From the NCBI GenBank assembly GCA_003134505.1, contig PLBK01000014.1, forward strand, positions 849 to 43,857: 43,009 bases of DNA. The letters are read 5' to 3'. Made by a program: the position numbers and the translations under genes. Below are positions 14,557-22,657 of this stretch, in pieces (positions within the stretch are counted from its first letter, which is position 1; every line of letters starts with the position of its first letter). The DNA is from Actinomycetota bacterium. Lineage in GTDB: Bacteria; Actinomycetota; Thermoleophilia; Gaiellales; Gaiellaceae. Below the pieces are notes generated by a model that saw only the letters and a program-made list of their open reading frames with translations, made no database searches and was not told where the DNA came from.

Positions 14557-16785
14557 ATGGAGGCCGGAAGCCGGAACCTGGCCGCTGCCCGCGCGGGCGC
14601 GGCGATCGGCGGCGCCGGCAGCCTGACGCTTTGGCTCTACGGAGCGGCAATCTTCACCGGCGCGTCGCTCGTCTTCGTCATCCAGCCGATGGTGGCGAAG
14701 ATGCTGCTCCCGTCGTTCGGCGGCACACCGGCCGTCTGGGCGATCTCGCTGGTCTTCTTCCAGGGCGTCCTGCTCGCGGGCTACTCGTTCGCCCACGTCT
14801 CGATCCGCCTCTTCGGCGTCCGGCGGCAGCCGTTCGTCCAGCTCGTCCTGCTGCTCCTGCCGCTGATCGCGCTGCCGATCGGCCTGCCCGCGAACGCGGC
14901 TCCCGGAGCGGGGCACGATCCGAATCTCTGGCTGCTCTGGGTGCTCGCCATCGCGGCCGGGCTGCCGTTCTTCGTGATCACGACGGCGAGCCCGGTTCTC
15001 CAGCGCTGGTTCTCGGCCAGCGGCCACTCGGCCTCTCGCGACCCGTACTTCCTGTACGCGGCCGGAAACGTGGGCAGCCTGCTCGGCCTGCTCGCCTACC
15101 CGACCCTGATCGAGCCGCGGCTGACACTGACCGAGCAGGCGCAGATGTGGACGATCGCCTACGCCGTGTTCGTCGTCCTCGCGGCGCTCTGCGCCATGCG
15201 CGTGCTCGCGACGCCGGCGGCTCTCGTCCCGGAGCGCGCCGCCCCGGTTGCGGCTGCGCCCATCGCGTGGCGGGTCAAGCTCCGGTGGATCGGCATGGCG
15301 GCGATCCCGTCTGCCCTGATGATCGGGACGAGCACGTACCTGTCGACGGACGTGGCCGCCGTGCCGCTGCTCTGGGTGATCCCGCTCGCGCTCTACCTGC
15401 TCAGCTTCGTGGTCGCGTTCGGGCGCCGCTCGCGGCTCTCGCTCGAGGCGATCAGCCGCTCGACGGTCGCGACGTCGCTCGCGGTCGCCGGCGCGCTCCT
15501 CGTGATCGCGCTGGCGCCGGAACTGCAGCTGCCGATCTGGCTGCTCGTCCTCGTGCACGGCGCGAACCTGTTCTTCATCGCGCTGCTCGTGCACCGCCGG
15601 CTCGCCACCGAGCGCCCTCCGGCCGAGCGGCTGACCGAGTTCTACCTCCTGCTTTCGGTCGGTGGCGTGATCGGTGGAGCCTTCAGCGCGCTCCTCGCGC
15701 CGCAGATCTTCTCCACCGTCGCCGAGTACCCGCTCGCGATCGTGCTCGCGCTCCTGCTCCGGCCCGGGCCGTTCCGCGCCCGGCCCGGCGCGCTGCGCCG
15801 CTACGCGGACATCCTGCTGCCGTTTGCCGTGCTGGTCGGCATCCTGGCTGCGGCGAAGGCCCTGCCGGAGGACGGAAACGGCCGCCTCGCGCTGCTCGGG
15901 GCCGTCGGCGTCGTGGCGCTGTTCGCCCGCCGGCCGATGCGGTTCGCGCTCGGCGTCGCGGCGCTGCTGCTGATCACGGCGATCCCGAAAGCATCGCTCG
16001 TCTCCGACCGGAGCTTCTTCGGCGTGATGCGAGTGATCCAGGACGGGCCGCGCCACGTGCTCTTCCACGGCACGACCGTTCACGGCGTCGAGAGCTACGC
16101 GCCGGGACAGCTCGACGTGCCGCTCGCCTACTACACGCGGCCGGGCCCGATCGGACAGGTCTTCGCGGCCTACGGGCCGAGCTTCCGTCGCGTCGCCGCG
16201 GTCGGGCTCGGGTCGGGCGCCCTGGCGGCGTACGGACGGCCGGGCGAGCGGTTCACCTTCTACGAGATCGATCCGGCCATGGCCAGGATCGCGTCCGACC
16301 CACGCTACTTCACCTTCGTCCACGACTCGAAGGCGCGGGTGCGGATCGTGATCGGCGACGGGCGGCTCGAGCTGATGAAGGCTCCGCCGCATTCCTTCGA
16401 CCTGATCGTCCTGGACGCGTTCAGCTCGGACTCCGTGCCCGTGCACCTGCTGACGAAGGAAGCCGGAAGCCTGTACCTGTCGAAGCTGCGGCCGGGCGGG
16501 CTGATCGCCTTCCACATCTCGAACCGGTACTTCGACCTCGAGCCCGTGATCGGCGGCATCGCGCGCTCGCTGCACCTGGTTGGCCTCTACCAGGCGCACA
16601 TGCCTTCGGCGGCCGCCCGCAGCGCGGGAGCGGCGTACTCGCAGTGGGTGGTCGTGTCGCGCGACCCGGGCCGGCTCGCGCCGCTCATCCGCTCGGGCAA
16701 ATGGCAGCCGCTCGAGGAAGGCTCCGGCGACCCCGTCTGGACGGATCAGTACTCGAACATCCTCAGCGTCATCCGCTGGGGCTGA
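14557..16785 (+). CDS. fused polytopic membrane / spermidine-synthase-like protein
   Basis: A 742-residue protein. The first ~500 residues carry many hydrophobic helices (for example LYGAAIFTGASLVFVIQPMV and PAVWAISLVFFQGVLLAGYS). The last ~230 form a Rossmann methyltransferase fold like spermidine synthase: AAVGLGSGALAAYG, YEIDPAM, GDGRLELM, LIVLDAFSSDSVPVHLLTKE. These fused proteins are common in bacteria; the polyamine-synthase activity is usually assumed, not shown. The family-typical Asp residues in the donor and acceptor loops are present. It follows the amino-sugar locus by 78 bp and probably has no functional link to it. Confidence 0.87.
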   Translation: MEAGSRNLAAARAGAAIGGAGSLTLWLYGAAIFTGASLVFVIQPMVAKMLLPSFGGTPAVWAISLVFFQGVLLAGYSFAHVSIRLFGVRRQPFVQLVLLLLPLIALPIGLPANAAPGAGHDPNLWLLWVLAIAAGLPFFVITTASPVLQRWFSASGHSASRDPYFLYAAGNVGSLLGLLAYPTLIEPRLTLTEQAQMWTIAYAVFVVLAALCAMRVLATPAALVPERAAPVAAAPIAWRVKLRWIGMAAIPSALMIGTSTYLSTDVAAVPLLWVIPLALYLLSFVVAFGRRSRLSLEAISRSTVATSLAVAGALLVIALAPELQLPIWLLVLVHGANLFFIALLVHRRLATERPPAERLTEFYLLLSVGGVIGGAFSALLAPQIFSTVAEYPLAIVLALLLRPGPFRARPGALRRYADILLPFAVLVGILAAAKALPEDGNGRLALLGAVGVVALFARRPMRFALGVAALLLITAIPKASLVSDRSFFGVMRVIQDGPRHVLFHGTTVHGVESYAPGQLDVPLAYYTRPGPIGQVFAAYGPSFRRVAAVGLGSGALAAYGRPGERFTFYEIDPAMARIASDPRYFTFVHDSKARVRIVIGDGRLELMKAPPHSFDLIVLDAFSSDSVPVHLLTKEAGSLYLSKLRPGGLIAFHISNRYFDLEPVIGGIARSLHLVGLYQAHMPSAAARSAGAAYSQWVVVSRDPGRLAPLIRSGKWQPLEEGSGDPVWTDQYSNILSVIRWG

Positions 16786-16794
16786 GAGCAGGCT

Positions 16795-17514
16795 TTACGG
16801 CACCCAGCGGTCGAGCCGCGGCGTGATCTGGAGCTCGTGCGTCCAGGCGCGGGGCGACTGGGACTCGAGGTAGGCGACCGCAGAGACGACGTCCTCCTCC
16901 GACGTCGAGGCTTCTGGCGGGCCCTGGAGGCGATCGCGGGTCTTCTCGCTGTCGATCGTCGCGTCCACGATCAGCAGCGCGACGTGAACGCCCTGCTCGC
17001 GTGACTCGAGCGCCGCGGCCTGCGTGAGCGCACGAGTGGCGAAGGCCGCGGCCGCCCACGCGCCACGGCCGGCCATGCCGCGCCGGGCCGAGCCGCCGGT
17101 GACCTGGACGATCGTGCCTCGGCCCTGCCCGCCCAGCACGCGGCAGCCGGTGCGGAGCACGTTGAAGGTCGCCGGCAGCAGCTCGTCGACGTACGGCTCC
17201 ATCGCGTCGGGCGCTGCCTCGGCCAGGGTTCCGCCGCCGAAAGATCCCCGCGGCCGGGCCGTGATCGCGTTGACGACGAGGTCGATCGGCCCGAACCGCT
17301 TCTGCGTCTCCGCGAACGCGTGCTCGACGTCGTCGGCGTTCCCGGCGTCGCCGACGATCGCGAGCACGCCGGGCAGCGCCTCGCGGAGCGCGGCGATCGT
17401 CTCCTCGCTGCGGGCGACGGCGGCGACGTTCCAGCCCTCCGCCGCGAGCTCCCGGGCGAGGGTCCGCCCGAGGTGGCGCGCGCCGAAGACGAGCAGCGTC
17501 TTGCCGGCCGTCAC
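16795..17514 (-). CDS. SDR-family protein lacking the YxxxK catalytic pair
   Basis: A 239-residue short-chain dehydrogenase-like Rossmann protein: LLVFGARHLGRTLARELAAE, DAGNADDVEHA and NAITARP are recognisable. The nucleotide motif is altered (GARHLGR). Aligning QVTGGSARRG and the following helix puts W-A-A-A-A where family members have Y-x-x-x-K, so both catalytic Tyr and Lys appear to be missing. It may be a non-catalytic NAD(P)-binding protein. The GTG start at 17514 overlaps the stop of the upstream M20 gene (GTGA), so the two are coupled. Longer upstream frame is shadow of that gene. Confidence 0.83.
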   Translation of the reverse strand: MTAGKTLLVFGARHLGRTLARELAAEGWNVAAVARSEETIAALREALPGVLAIVGDAGNADDVEHAFAETQKRFGPIDLVVNAITARPRGSFGGGTLAEAAPDAMEPYVDELLPATFNVLRTGCRVLGGQGRGTIVQVTGGSARRGMAGRGAWAAAAFATRALTQAAALESREQGVHVALLIVDATIDSEKTRDRLQGPPEASTSEEDVVSAVAYLESQSPRAWTHELQITPRLDRWVP

Positions 17515-18755
17515 GCCAGGGACGCGACCCAGGCGAGCGCCTCGGTCGTGAGGTGATCGAGCGCCTCGACGGCGAGCTCGAGGTGCTCCGGCTTCGTGTC
17601 TTCGAGCTTCGTGTGGGAGAGGCCACGCAGGCTCTGGACGAACATCATCACGGTCGGGATCCCCGCCCGGGCCACCTCGGCCGCGTCGTGCAGCGGGCCG
17701 CTCGGGAGCCGGTGGGAAGCGCCGGCCACGTCCTCGATCGACGCGTCGCACATGTCGACCAGCTCCGGGTGGAACAGGATCGGCTCGATCGACCAGATCC
17801 GATCCCACGAGACCTCGAGGTTCTCTTCCGCGGCGAAGCGCTCCGACGCCTCCTTCGCCTCGGCCAGCATCGCGGCGAGCCTGCCGGCGTCGAGGTGGCG
17901 CTGGTCGAGCAGCTGCTCGGCCGTCTCGACCACCGAGGTGACGATGCCCGGCCTGCAGACGACTCCGCCCGACGTGCAGACCGCGCCGTCGCCGGCCCGC
18001 GCAGCGATGCCGCGGATCTCGAGCGCCAGCTTCGCCGCGCCCGCGAGCGCGTCTCGGCGGCGGTCCATCGGCGTCGAGCCTGCGTGCGCGGCCTGTCCCG
18101 TCCACGTGATCCGGTGCCGCTCGACCCCGAAGGTGCCGAGCACCGCGCCGAGCGGCAGGTCGAGATCCTCGAGGACGGGCCCTTGCTCGATGTGCAGCTC
18201 GAGGTAGGCCCCGGCGCTCTCGAGCTGGCTCCTCGCGTCGGTGGCGTGGTCGAGGTCGACGCCGTGCTCGGCGAGCGCGTGAGGCAGCGAGACGCCGTCG
18301 CGGTCGGCGAGCAGCCGGAGCTCGTCCTGGTCGCGCATCGAGCCCGCGGCGGCGCTCGACCCGAACAGGCTGCGCCCGAACCGCGCCCCCTCCTCGTCGG
18401 CCCAGTTCACGAGCCGGACGGTCACCGCCGGCGTCCCGTCGGCGGCCAGGCGGCGCAGCACCTCGACGCCGGCCATCACGTTCAGACAGCCGTCGAGCCA
18501 GCCGCCGTTCGGAACCGAGTCCATGTGCCCGCCGATCAGCAGCGTGCGCTCGGACGCGCCCCGCAGCGTGAACCACTGATTCCCGGCCTGGTCGATCTCC
18601 TCCTCGACCGGCAGCCCGGCGACCTTGCCGCGCAGCCACTCGCGCGCCCGCTCCCACGTGTCCGTCCAGGCCACACGCTGCGCGCCGTTCTCGTCCCCGG
18701 TCAGCTCCTGCAGCTCACGAAGCTCGGCGATGGTGCGGTCCGGTTGCAGCGGCAC
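17511..18755 (-). CDS. M20-family Zn amidohydrolase (allantoate amidohydrolase / N-carbamoyl-L-amino acid hydrolase)
   Basis: A 414-residue dinuclear-Zn hydrolase of the AllC/HyuC group: GGHMDSVPNGGWLDG with metal His and Asp, VNWADEEGARFGRSLFGSSA with the catalytic Glu pair, ELHIEQGPVLED, and ITWTGQAAHAGSTPMDRRRD. It hydrolyses a ureido group, releasing NH3 and CO2. Whether the substrate is allantoate, ureidoglycine or an N-carbamoyl amino acid cannot be read from the sequence. GTG start at 18755. It is divergent from the FAD oxidase with only 23 bp between starts, so promoters must overlap coding DNA. A second paralogue lies at 34317. Confidence 0.9.
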   Translation of the reverse strand: MPLQPDRTIAELRELQELTGDENGAQRVAWTDTWERAREWLRGKVAGLPVEEEIDQAGNQWFTLRGASERTLLIGGHMDSVPNGGWLDGCLNVMAGVEVLRRLAADGTPAVTVRLVNWADEEGARFGRSLFGSSAAAGSMRDQDELRLLADRDGVSLPHALAEHGVDLDHATDARSQLESAGAYLELHIEQGPVLEDLDLPLGAVLGTFGVERHRITWTGQAAHAGSTPMDRRRDALAGAAKLALEIRGIAARAGDGAVCTSGGVVCRPGIVTSVVETAEQLLDQRHLDAGRLAAMLAEAKEASERFAAEENLEVSWDRIWSIEPILFHPELVDMCDASIEDVAGASHRLPSGPLHDAAEVARAGIPTVMMFVQSLRGLSHTKLEDTKPEHLELAVEALDHLTTEALAWVASLA

Positions 18756-18778
18756 GACCGAAGACTAATAGTGGACTG

Positions 18779-20029
18779 GTGAAGTCCGAGGTCGTGGTCG
18801 TCGGAGGCGGTGCGATCGGCGTCTGCTGCGCGCTCGAGCTCGCGCGGCGCGGCACCGAGGTCACGCTGCTCGAGCGCGGCGAGGAGCTCGCCTCCGGGGC
18901 CTCGTCCGGAAACGCCGGCCTGCTGTGTCCGAGCCATTCCGCGCCGATCGCGAACCCGGCTTCGGTCCGGAACGGCCTGCGCTGGATGCTGAAGCCGGAC
19001 AGCCCGTTCTACCTCCGGCCGAGACCCGGCGTGGCTTCCTGGCTCGCCCGCTTCGTCAAGGCCTCGACCCCGGCTCGAGCCGCCGAGGGCACGAGGATCA
19101 TCCGCGAGCTGTCCGTCGCGGGCCTGGAACTGCACGCGCAGCTCGCCGGCGAGGGCCTGAGCACGGGCTTCGAGCGGCGCGGCATCCTCAACGTCTACGA
19201 GACCGAGGCCGGCTTCGCCCTCGCCCGCGCGCACGCCGACACGCTCGGCGTCCCGGCCGAGGTGCTGGGCCGCGGGGAGACGCGGGAGCTCGAACCGGCG
19301 GTCGGCGAGCGCGTCGCCGGCGGCGTCTACTTCCCCGACGAGGCGCACTGCGATCCGCTCGCCTTCGTCTACGCGGTCGGGCGGGCGGCACGGGAGGCCG
19401 GTGCGACGATCGAGACCGCCGTCGCGGTGAGCGGGCTACGGCGCTCGAACGGCGGGCTCGCGGTCGACACGAGCCGTGGGACCATCCACGCCGGGACGGT
19501 GGTGCTCGCGGCCGGTGCGTGGACGTCGCAGCTCGCGGCACCGCTCGGCGTCTTCCTCCCGCAGGAGGGCGGCAAGGGCTACCACCTCGACCTCGAGCCC
19601 GCGCCGGGTGACCCGAAGATCCCGATCTCGCTGGACGAGGCCCACGTGATCGCGACGCCGCTCCCCGGTCGGTTGCGCCTGTCGGGGACGCTCGAGCTGG
19701 CCGGCCTGGACACGTCAATCAGCCGCACCCGGGTCGAAGCGATCCGTCGCGCCGCCGCTCGCGTGCTCGCGATCGACGGCGAGCGGGTCGAGCTCGAGGC
19801 CTGGGCGGGGCTGCGGCCGTGCACGCCGGACGGCCTGCCGGTGATCGGGCGGCCCTACGGCGTCGAGCCGCTCGTGCTCGCGACCGGCCATGCCCGCAAG
19901 GGGCTCTCGCTCTCGCCGATCACGGGCCGGCTCGTCGCCGAGCTGCTGGCCGGCGAGCCGCCGAGCCTCGACCTCGCGCCGCTCAGCCCCGACCGGTTTC
20001 GGCCGCTGCTCCCGTCGTTTCGGCGCTGA
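18779..20029 (+). CDS. DadA-like FAD-dependent amino acid oxidoreductase
   Basis: A 416-residue DAO-fold flavoprotein. The dinucleotide motif VVVVGGGAIGVCCALELARR is at the N-terminus, followed by GASSGNAGLLCPSH, VVLAAGAWTS, and the C-terminal GLRPCTPDGLPVIG and ATGHARKGLSLSPITG. These match D-amino acid dehydrogenase small subunit (DadA), with sarcosine or glycine oxidases as relatives. GTG start at 18779. Beside an N-carbamoyl-amidase-like enzyme it could oxidise the freed D-amino acid or sarcosine, which is inference. Its last 47 bp overlap the convergent isochorismatase gene. Confidence 0.9.
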   Translation: MKSEVVVVGGGAIGVCCALELARRGTEVTLLERGEELASGASSGNAGLLCPSHSAPIANPASVRNGLRWMLKPDSPFYLRPRPGVASWLARFVKASTPARAAEGTRIIRELSVAGLELHAQLAGEGLSTGFERRGILNVYETEAGFALARAHADTLGVPAEVLGRGETRELEPAVGERVAGGVYFPDEAHCDPLAFVYAVGRAAREAGATIETAVAVSGLRRSNGGLAVDTSRGTIHAGTVVLAAGAWTSQLAAPLGVFLPQEGGKGYHLDLEPAPGDPKIPISLDEAHVIATPLPGRLRLSGTLELAGLDTSISRTRVEAIRRAAARVLAIDGERVELEAWAGLRPCTPDGLPVIGRPYGVEPLVLATGHARKGLSLSPITGRLVAELLAGEPPSLDLAPLSPDRFRPLLPSFRR

Positions 20030-20720
20030 GCGCAGGAGAAGCGCTGAATGGCTCGATCCCCTCGAGGTAGTCGAGCACGGTCTCGAGCGGCTCGACGTCG
20101 CCGAACTTGGCGTCGATGTCGAAGAGGTTCCACTCGACGACGCCGGCCACCCGGTCTCCGACGCACTCGCGCACGACGATCGGCCGGAAGCCGTAGCCGA
20201 TCGCGTCCTCGACCGTGTGCCGCACACACCCGGCCATGGTCACGCCGGTGACGATCACCGTGTCGACGCCGGCGGCACGGAGCATGCTGGCGAGGTTGGT
20301 GCCGAAGAAAGCGCTCGCGTGCTTCTTGACGATCACGTGCTCGCCCGGCTCCGGTGCGATCCGCTCGTCGATCGCCACAGCGTCGGTGCCGAGCTTCAGC
20401 ACCTCGACCGGGATCTTGTGGTGCCAGAGGCCCATGTCCGGGCTGGGCCCGTCCGTGACGGCGTAGGCGGTGGTCGTGTAGACGATCGGGATCCCTTTCG
20501 CACGCCCGGCTGCGAGCAGCCGCTGGACGCCCGGGATGATCGTGCCCATCCCGTCGCAGGTGAACGGGTTGCCGGGGCGCGTCCATGCGTTGGCGAGGTC
20601 GATGTGGATCTGTGCCGGCCGCTCGCCGAAGCCGACGCGTCGCTGGAAGCCCCGCTGCCGGTAGACGTCGGAGTCGGCGGAGAAGATCTTCTCCAGCGCC
20701 TCGCGGATCTCGTCGCTCAT
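19983..20720 (-). CDS. isochorismatase-family cysteine hydrolase (N-carbamoylsarcosine amidase-like), copy 1
   Basis: A 245-residue cysteine hydrolase with the catalytic triad Asp41 (HIDLANAW), Lys132 (VKKHASAFFGTN) and Cys165 (GVTMAGCVRHT). The C-terminal RECVGDRVAGVVEWNLFDID segment matches the paralogue at 38663 and the N-carbamoylsarcosine amidohydrolase group. It would release NH3 and CO2 from an N-carbamoyl compound. An AAGGAGGAGCG Shine-Dalgarno directly precedes the ATG. It is convergent with the DadA-like gene, with a 47-bp antisense overlap. The substrate is inferred. Confidence 0.87.
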   Translation of the reverse strand: MSDEIREALEKIFSADSDVYRQRGFQRRVGFGERPAQIHIDLANAWTRPGNPFTCDGMGTIIPGVQRLLAAGRAKGIPIVYTTTAYAVTDGPSPDMGLWHHKIPVEVLKLGTDAVAIDERIAPEPGEHVIVKKHASAFFGTNLASMLRAAGVDTVIVTGVTMAGCVRHTVEDAIGYGFRPIVVRECVGDRVAGVVEWNLFDIDAKFGDVEPLETVLDYLEGIEPFSASPALSAETTGAAAETGRG

Positions 20721-20781
20721 CGCTCCTCCTTGTCGTCGTTTCGCTCACGGCTGATGATCCCGGGTGTGAGCCATGGGACAG

Positions 20782-21633
20782 TCACTTGGCCGTGGCCGCG
20801 CTGGACAGGTACACGGCGGAGTAGTCCAGCCGGCCGAGGCCGCGCTCCTGGGCCGCGCGGTAGGCGGCCAGCGCCGTTCGGGCGACCGCGGGCTCGACGC
20901 CCTCCTCCCCGGCCAGCTCGCAGGCGAGCGACAGGTCCTTGGCGATCAGGTCGAGCATGAACATGGGCTCGAAGCCGCGGTTCGAGGGGTGCGATTCGTC
21001 GGCACCGGCCAACGGGAAGCGCGTCCGCAGCACCCGCGAGTCGCCCGTCGAGCGCGTGATCAGCCCGTAGAGCGTCGCCGCGTCGATCCCGGCCCGCTCC
21101 GCGACAGCGCAAGCTTCGGCGATCGCGACCATGTTCACGCCGGCCATGAGGTTGTTGCAGAGCTTGACGACCTGGCCCGCCCCCGGGCCGCCGACCAGCG
21201 CGACGACCGAGCCGAGCGCGCCGAGCAGCGGCTCGACGCGCGCGAACGTCTCCGGCGAGCCGCCGACGAAGATGCTCAGCGTGGCCGTCTCGGCTCCACG
21301 CGGCCCGCCGCTGACCGGCGCGTCGAGCGAAGCGATTCCAGCGGCCCCGAGCTCGTCGGCCAGCTGCCGCGCGAGCGACGGTGGACCGGTCGACATGTCC
21401 ACGAAGACCTCGGCGCCCGAGCCCGGCAGGCCGTGCGCGACCTCCTCGACGGCCGCGGCCGACGGCAGCGACGCGATCACGACCTCGGCGGGCGCACCGG
21501 CGTCAGCGCCGCCGAGGGCGTCCACCCTGGCCGGATCGAGGTCGCTCCCCACGACCTCGTGCCCGGCCGCGATCAGATTCCGCGCCATCGGCAGCCCCAT
21601 CGTCCCGAGCCCGACGAACGCGACCCGCGTCAC
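20782..21633 (-). CDS. 3-hydroxyisobutyrate dehydrogenase-family reductase (GlxR-like)
   Basis: A 283-residue beta-hydroxyacid dehydrogenase: VAFVGLGTMGLPMARNLIAA (NAD(P) motif), DAPVSGGPRGAETATL (substrate loop), and GAGQVVKLCNNLM with catalytic Lys157. Family members include 3-hydroxyisobutyrate dehydrogenase and tartronate semialdehyde reductase (GlxR). The latter would fit purine/allantoin breakdown through glyoxylate, given the ureide hydrolases nearby. The GTG start at 21633 overlaps the stop of the upstream channel gene (GTGA). Confidence 0.91.
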   Translation of the reverse strand: MTRVAFVGLGTMGLPMARNLIAAGHEVVGSDLDPARVDALGGADAGAPAEVVIASLPSAAAVEEVAHGLPGSGAEVFVDMSTGPPSLARQLADELGAAGIASLDAPVSGGPRGAETATLSIFVGGSPETFARVEPLLGALGSVVALVGGPGAGQVVKLCNNLMAGVNMVAIAEACAVAERAGIDAATLYGLITRSTGDSRVLRTRFPLAGADESHPSNRGFEPMFMLDLIAKDLSLACELAGEEGVEPAVARTALAAYRAAQERGLGRLDYSAVYLSSAATAK

Positions 21634-22208
21634 CCGGACGGCTCCTTCCCGAAGAACGTGTTCGAGACCGCGTAGAAGACGGCGATGGCCGCGTACACGC
21701 ACGCGCTCGCGACCGGGCTCGCGAAGGAAAGGAGCGTGCCGGTGAGATAGAGCGGCACGCCCGGCAGATAGCTGCGCGTGATGCCGCTGATCTCCCGCAC
21801 GCGCGCGTCCGCGCGCAGCAGCCGCCGCCCCTGAGCCCCGTAGTGCCAGAGCGCGTTGAAGAAGATCGCCAGGAAGATGCCGGTGCAGCCGTAGGCGAGC
21901 GTGGCCGCGCGCGCGTCGCCGCCGCGGATGCGCTCGGCGATCAGGGCCGTCGGGAAGGGGATGAACACGATCCCCATCAGCAGGAGCAGGTTCAGGAACA
22001 GCAGCACCCGGTCGACGTGCCCGAACTGGTGCATGAGATGGTGGTGGTTGACCCACATGACGCCGATCGTCAGGAAGCCGAACACGAACGCCGCGTAGGC
22101 AGGCCACTGGTGGATCACGGATAGGTCGGCATGGAGGTCGAGCACGAGCAGCGTGATCGCGATCGCGAACACCCCGTCGCTGAAGGCCTCGATGCGCGTC
22201 TTGGTCAT
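21630..22208 (-). CDS. TMEM175-like (DUF1211) ion channel protein
   Basis: A 192-residue membrane protein starting MTKTRIEAFSDGVFAIAITL, the hallmark first helix of the TMEM175/DUF1211 family with its FSDGVFAIA filter motif. Further helices include AYAAFVFGFLTIGVMWVNHH and ATLAYGCTGIFLAIFFNALW. Bacterial members have six helices and form K+-selective tetramers. The frame extends to 22280, but the start at 22208 gives the family N-terminus. The 4-bp overlap with a dehydrogenase gene is an unusual pairing. Confidence 0.9.
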   Translation of the reverse strand: MTKTRIEAFSDGVFAIAITLLVLDLHADLSVIHQWPAYAAFVFGFLTIGVMWVNHHHLMHQFGHVDRVLLFLNLLLLMGIVFIPFPTALIAERIRGGDARAATLAYGCTGIFLAIFFNALWHYGAQGRRLLRADARVREISGITRSYLPGVPLYLTGTLLSFASPVASACVYAAIAVFYAVSNTFFGKEPSG

Positions 22209-22234
22209 GGCGTCGATAATCCACACCGAATCGG

Positions 22235-22657
22235 ATGGCCGAGATCGACGCGATCCTGGAGGAGCTGCTCTCCACCACAAGGGCCAGCCGCGTCACGCTG
22301 CGGGAGGATGTGACCGGCGACGTGTTTCCGGTCACGCACGAGGCGCTGACCGGCGGGACGCCGCCGATCAAGGGCGTGGCCACGCCGGACATGCACCGTC
22401 AGCCGGTCGTGCTCGAGATCCAGCAGGGCCGCCAGGTCGTGCAGGACGACTGCCTCGCGGCGTCCTCCGAGCCGCACTTCCGGGAGATGCTCGAGCTCTA
22501 CGGCGGACTGCGCGCCCAGATCGTCACGCCGATCGTGCGCGACGGTCGCGTGGCGGCGATCGTCTCGCTGCACCAGCTCGGCCGGACGCGGCGCTGGAGC
22601 GAGGACGAGGTCGGGGCTGCACGCGCGACCGCAGCACGGGTAGGTGAGCTGCTGTGA
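22235..22657 (+). CDS. GAF-domain protein
   Basis: A 140-residue protein that is essentially a single GAF domain: SRVTLREDVTGDVFPVTHEA, a central helical part, then QIVTPIVRDGRVAAIVSLHQ and a final helix WSEDEVGAARATAARVGELL. No enzymatic or DNA-binding domain is attached, so it could be a ligand sensor or accessory subunit. GATAAT at 22215-22220 is a -10-like box, 14 nt before the ATG. Its stop overlaps the formamidase GTG start by 4 bp, so both proteins are probably made together. Confidence 0.8.
   Translation: MAEIDAILEELLSTTRASRVTLREDVTGDVFPVTHEALTGGTPPIKGVATPDMHRQPVVLEIQQGRQVVQDDCLAASSEPHFREMLELYGGLRAQIVTPIVRDGRVAAIVSLHQLGRTRRWSEDEVGAARATAARVGELL

Noticed and set aside
14008-16599. 863-codon open frame on the minus strand opposite the GH3 and membrane/spermidine-synthase genes
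   Set aside because: Its product is Arg/Glu/Gln/Asp-rich with no domain, and the opposite strand carries clear enzyme motifs; a high-GC shadow frame.
17515-18657. Upstream extension of the SDR frame to 620 codons
   Set aside because: It is an out-of-frame reading of the M20 hydrolase gene; the SDR starts at GTG 17514.
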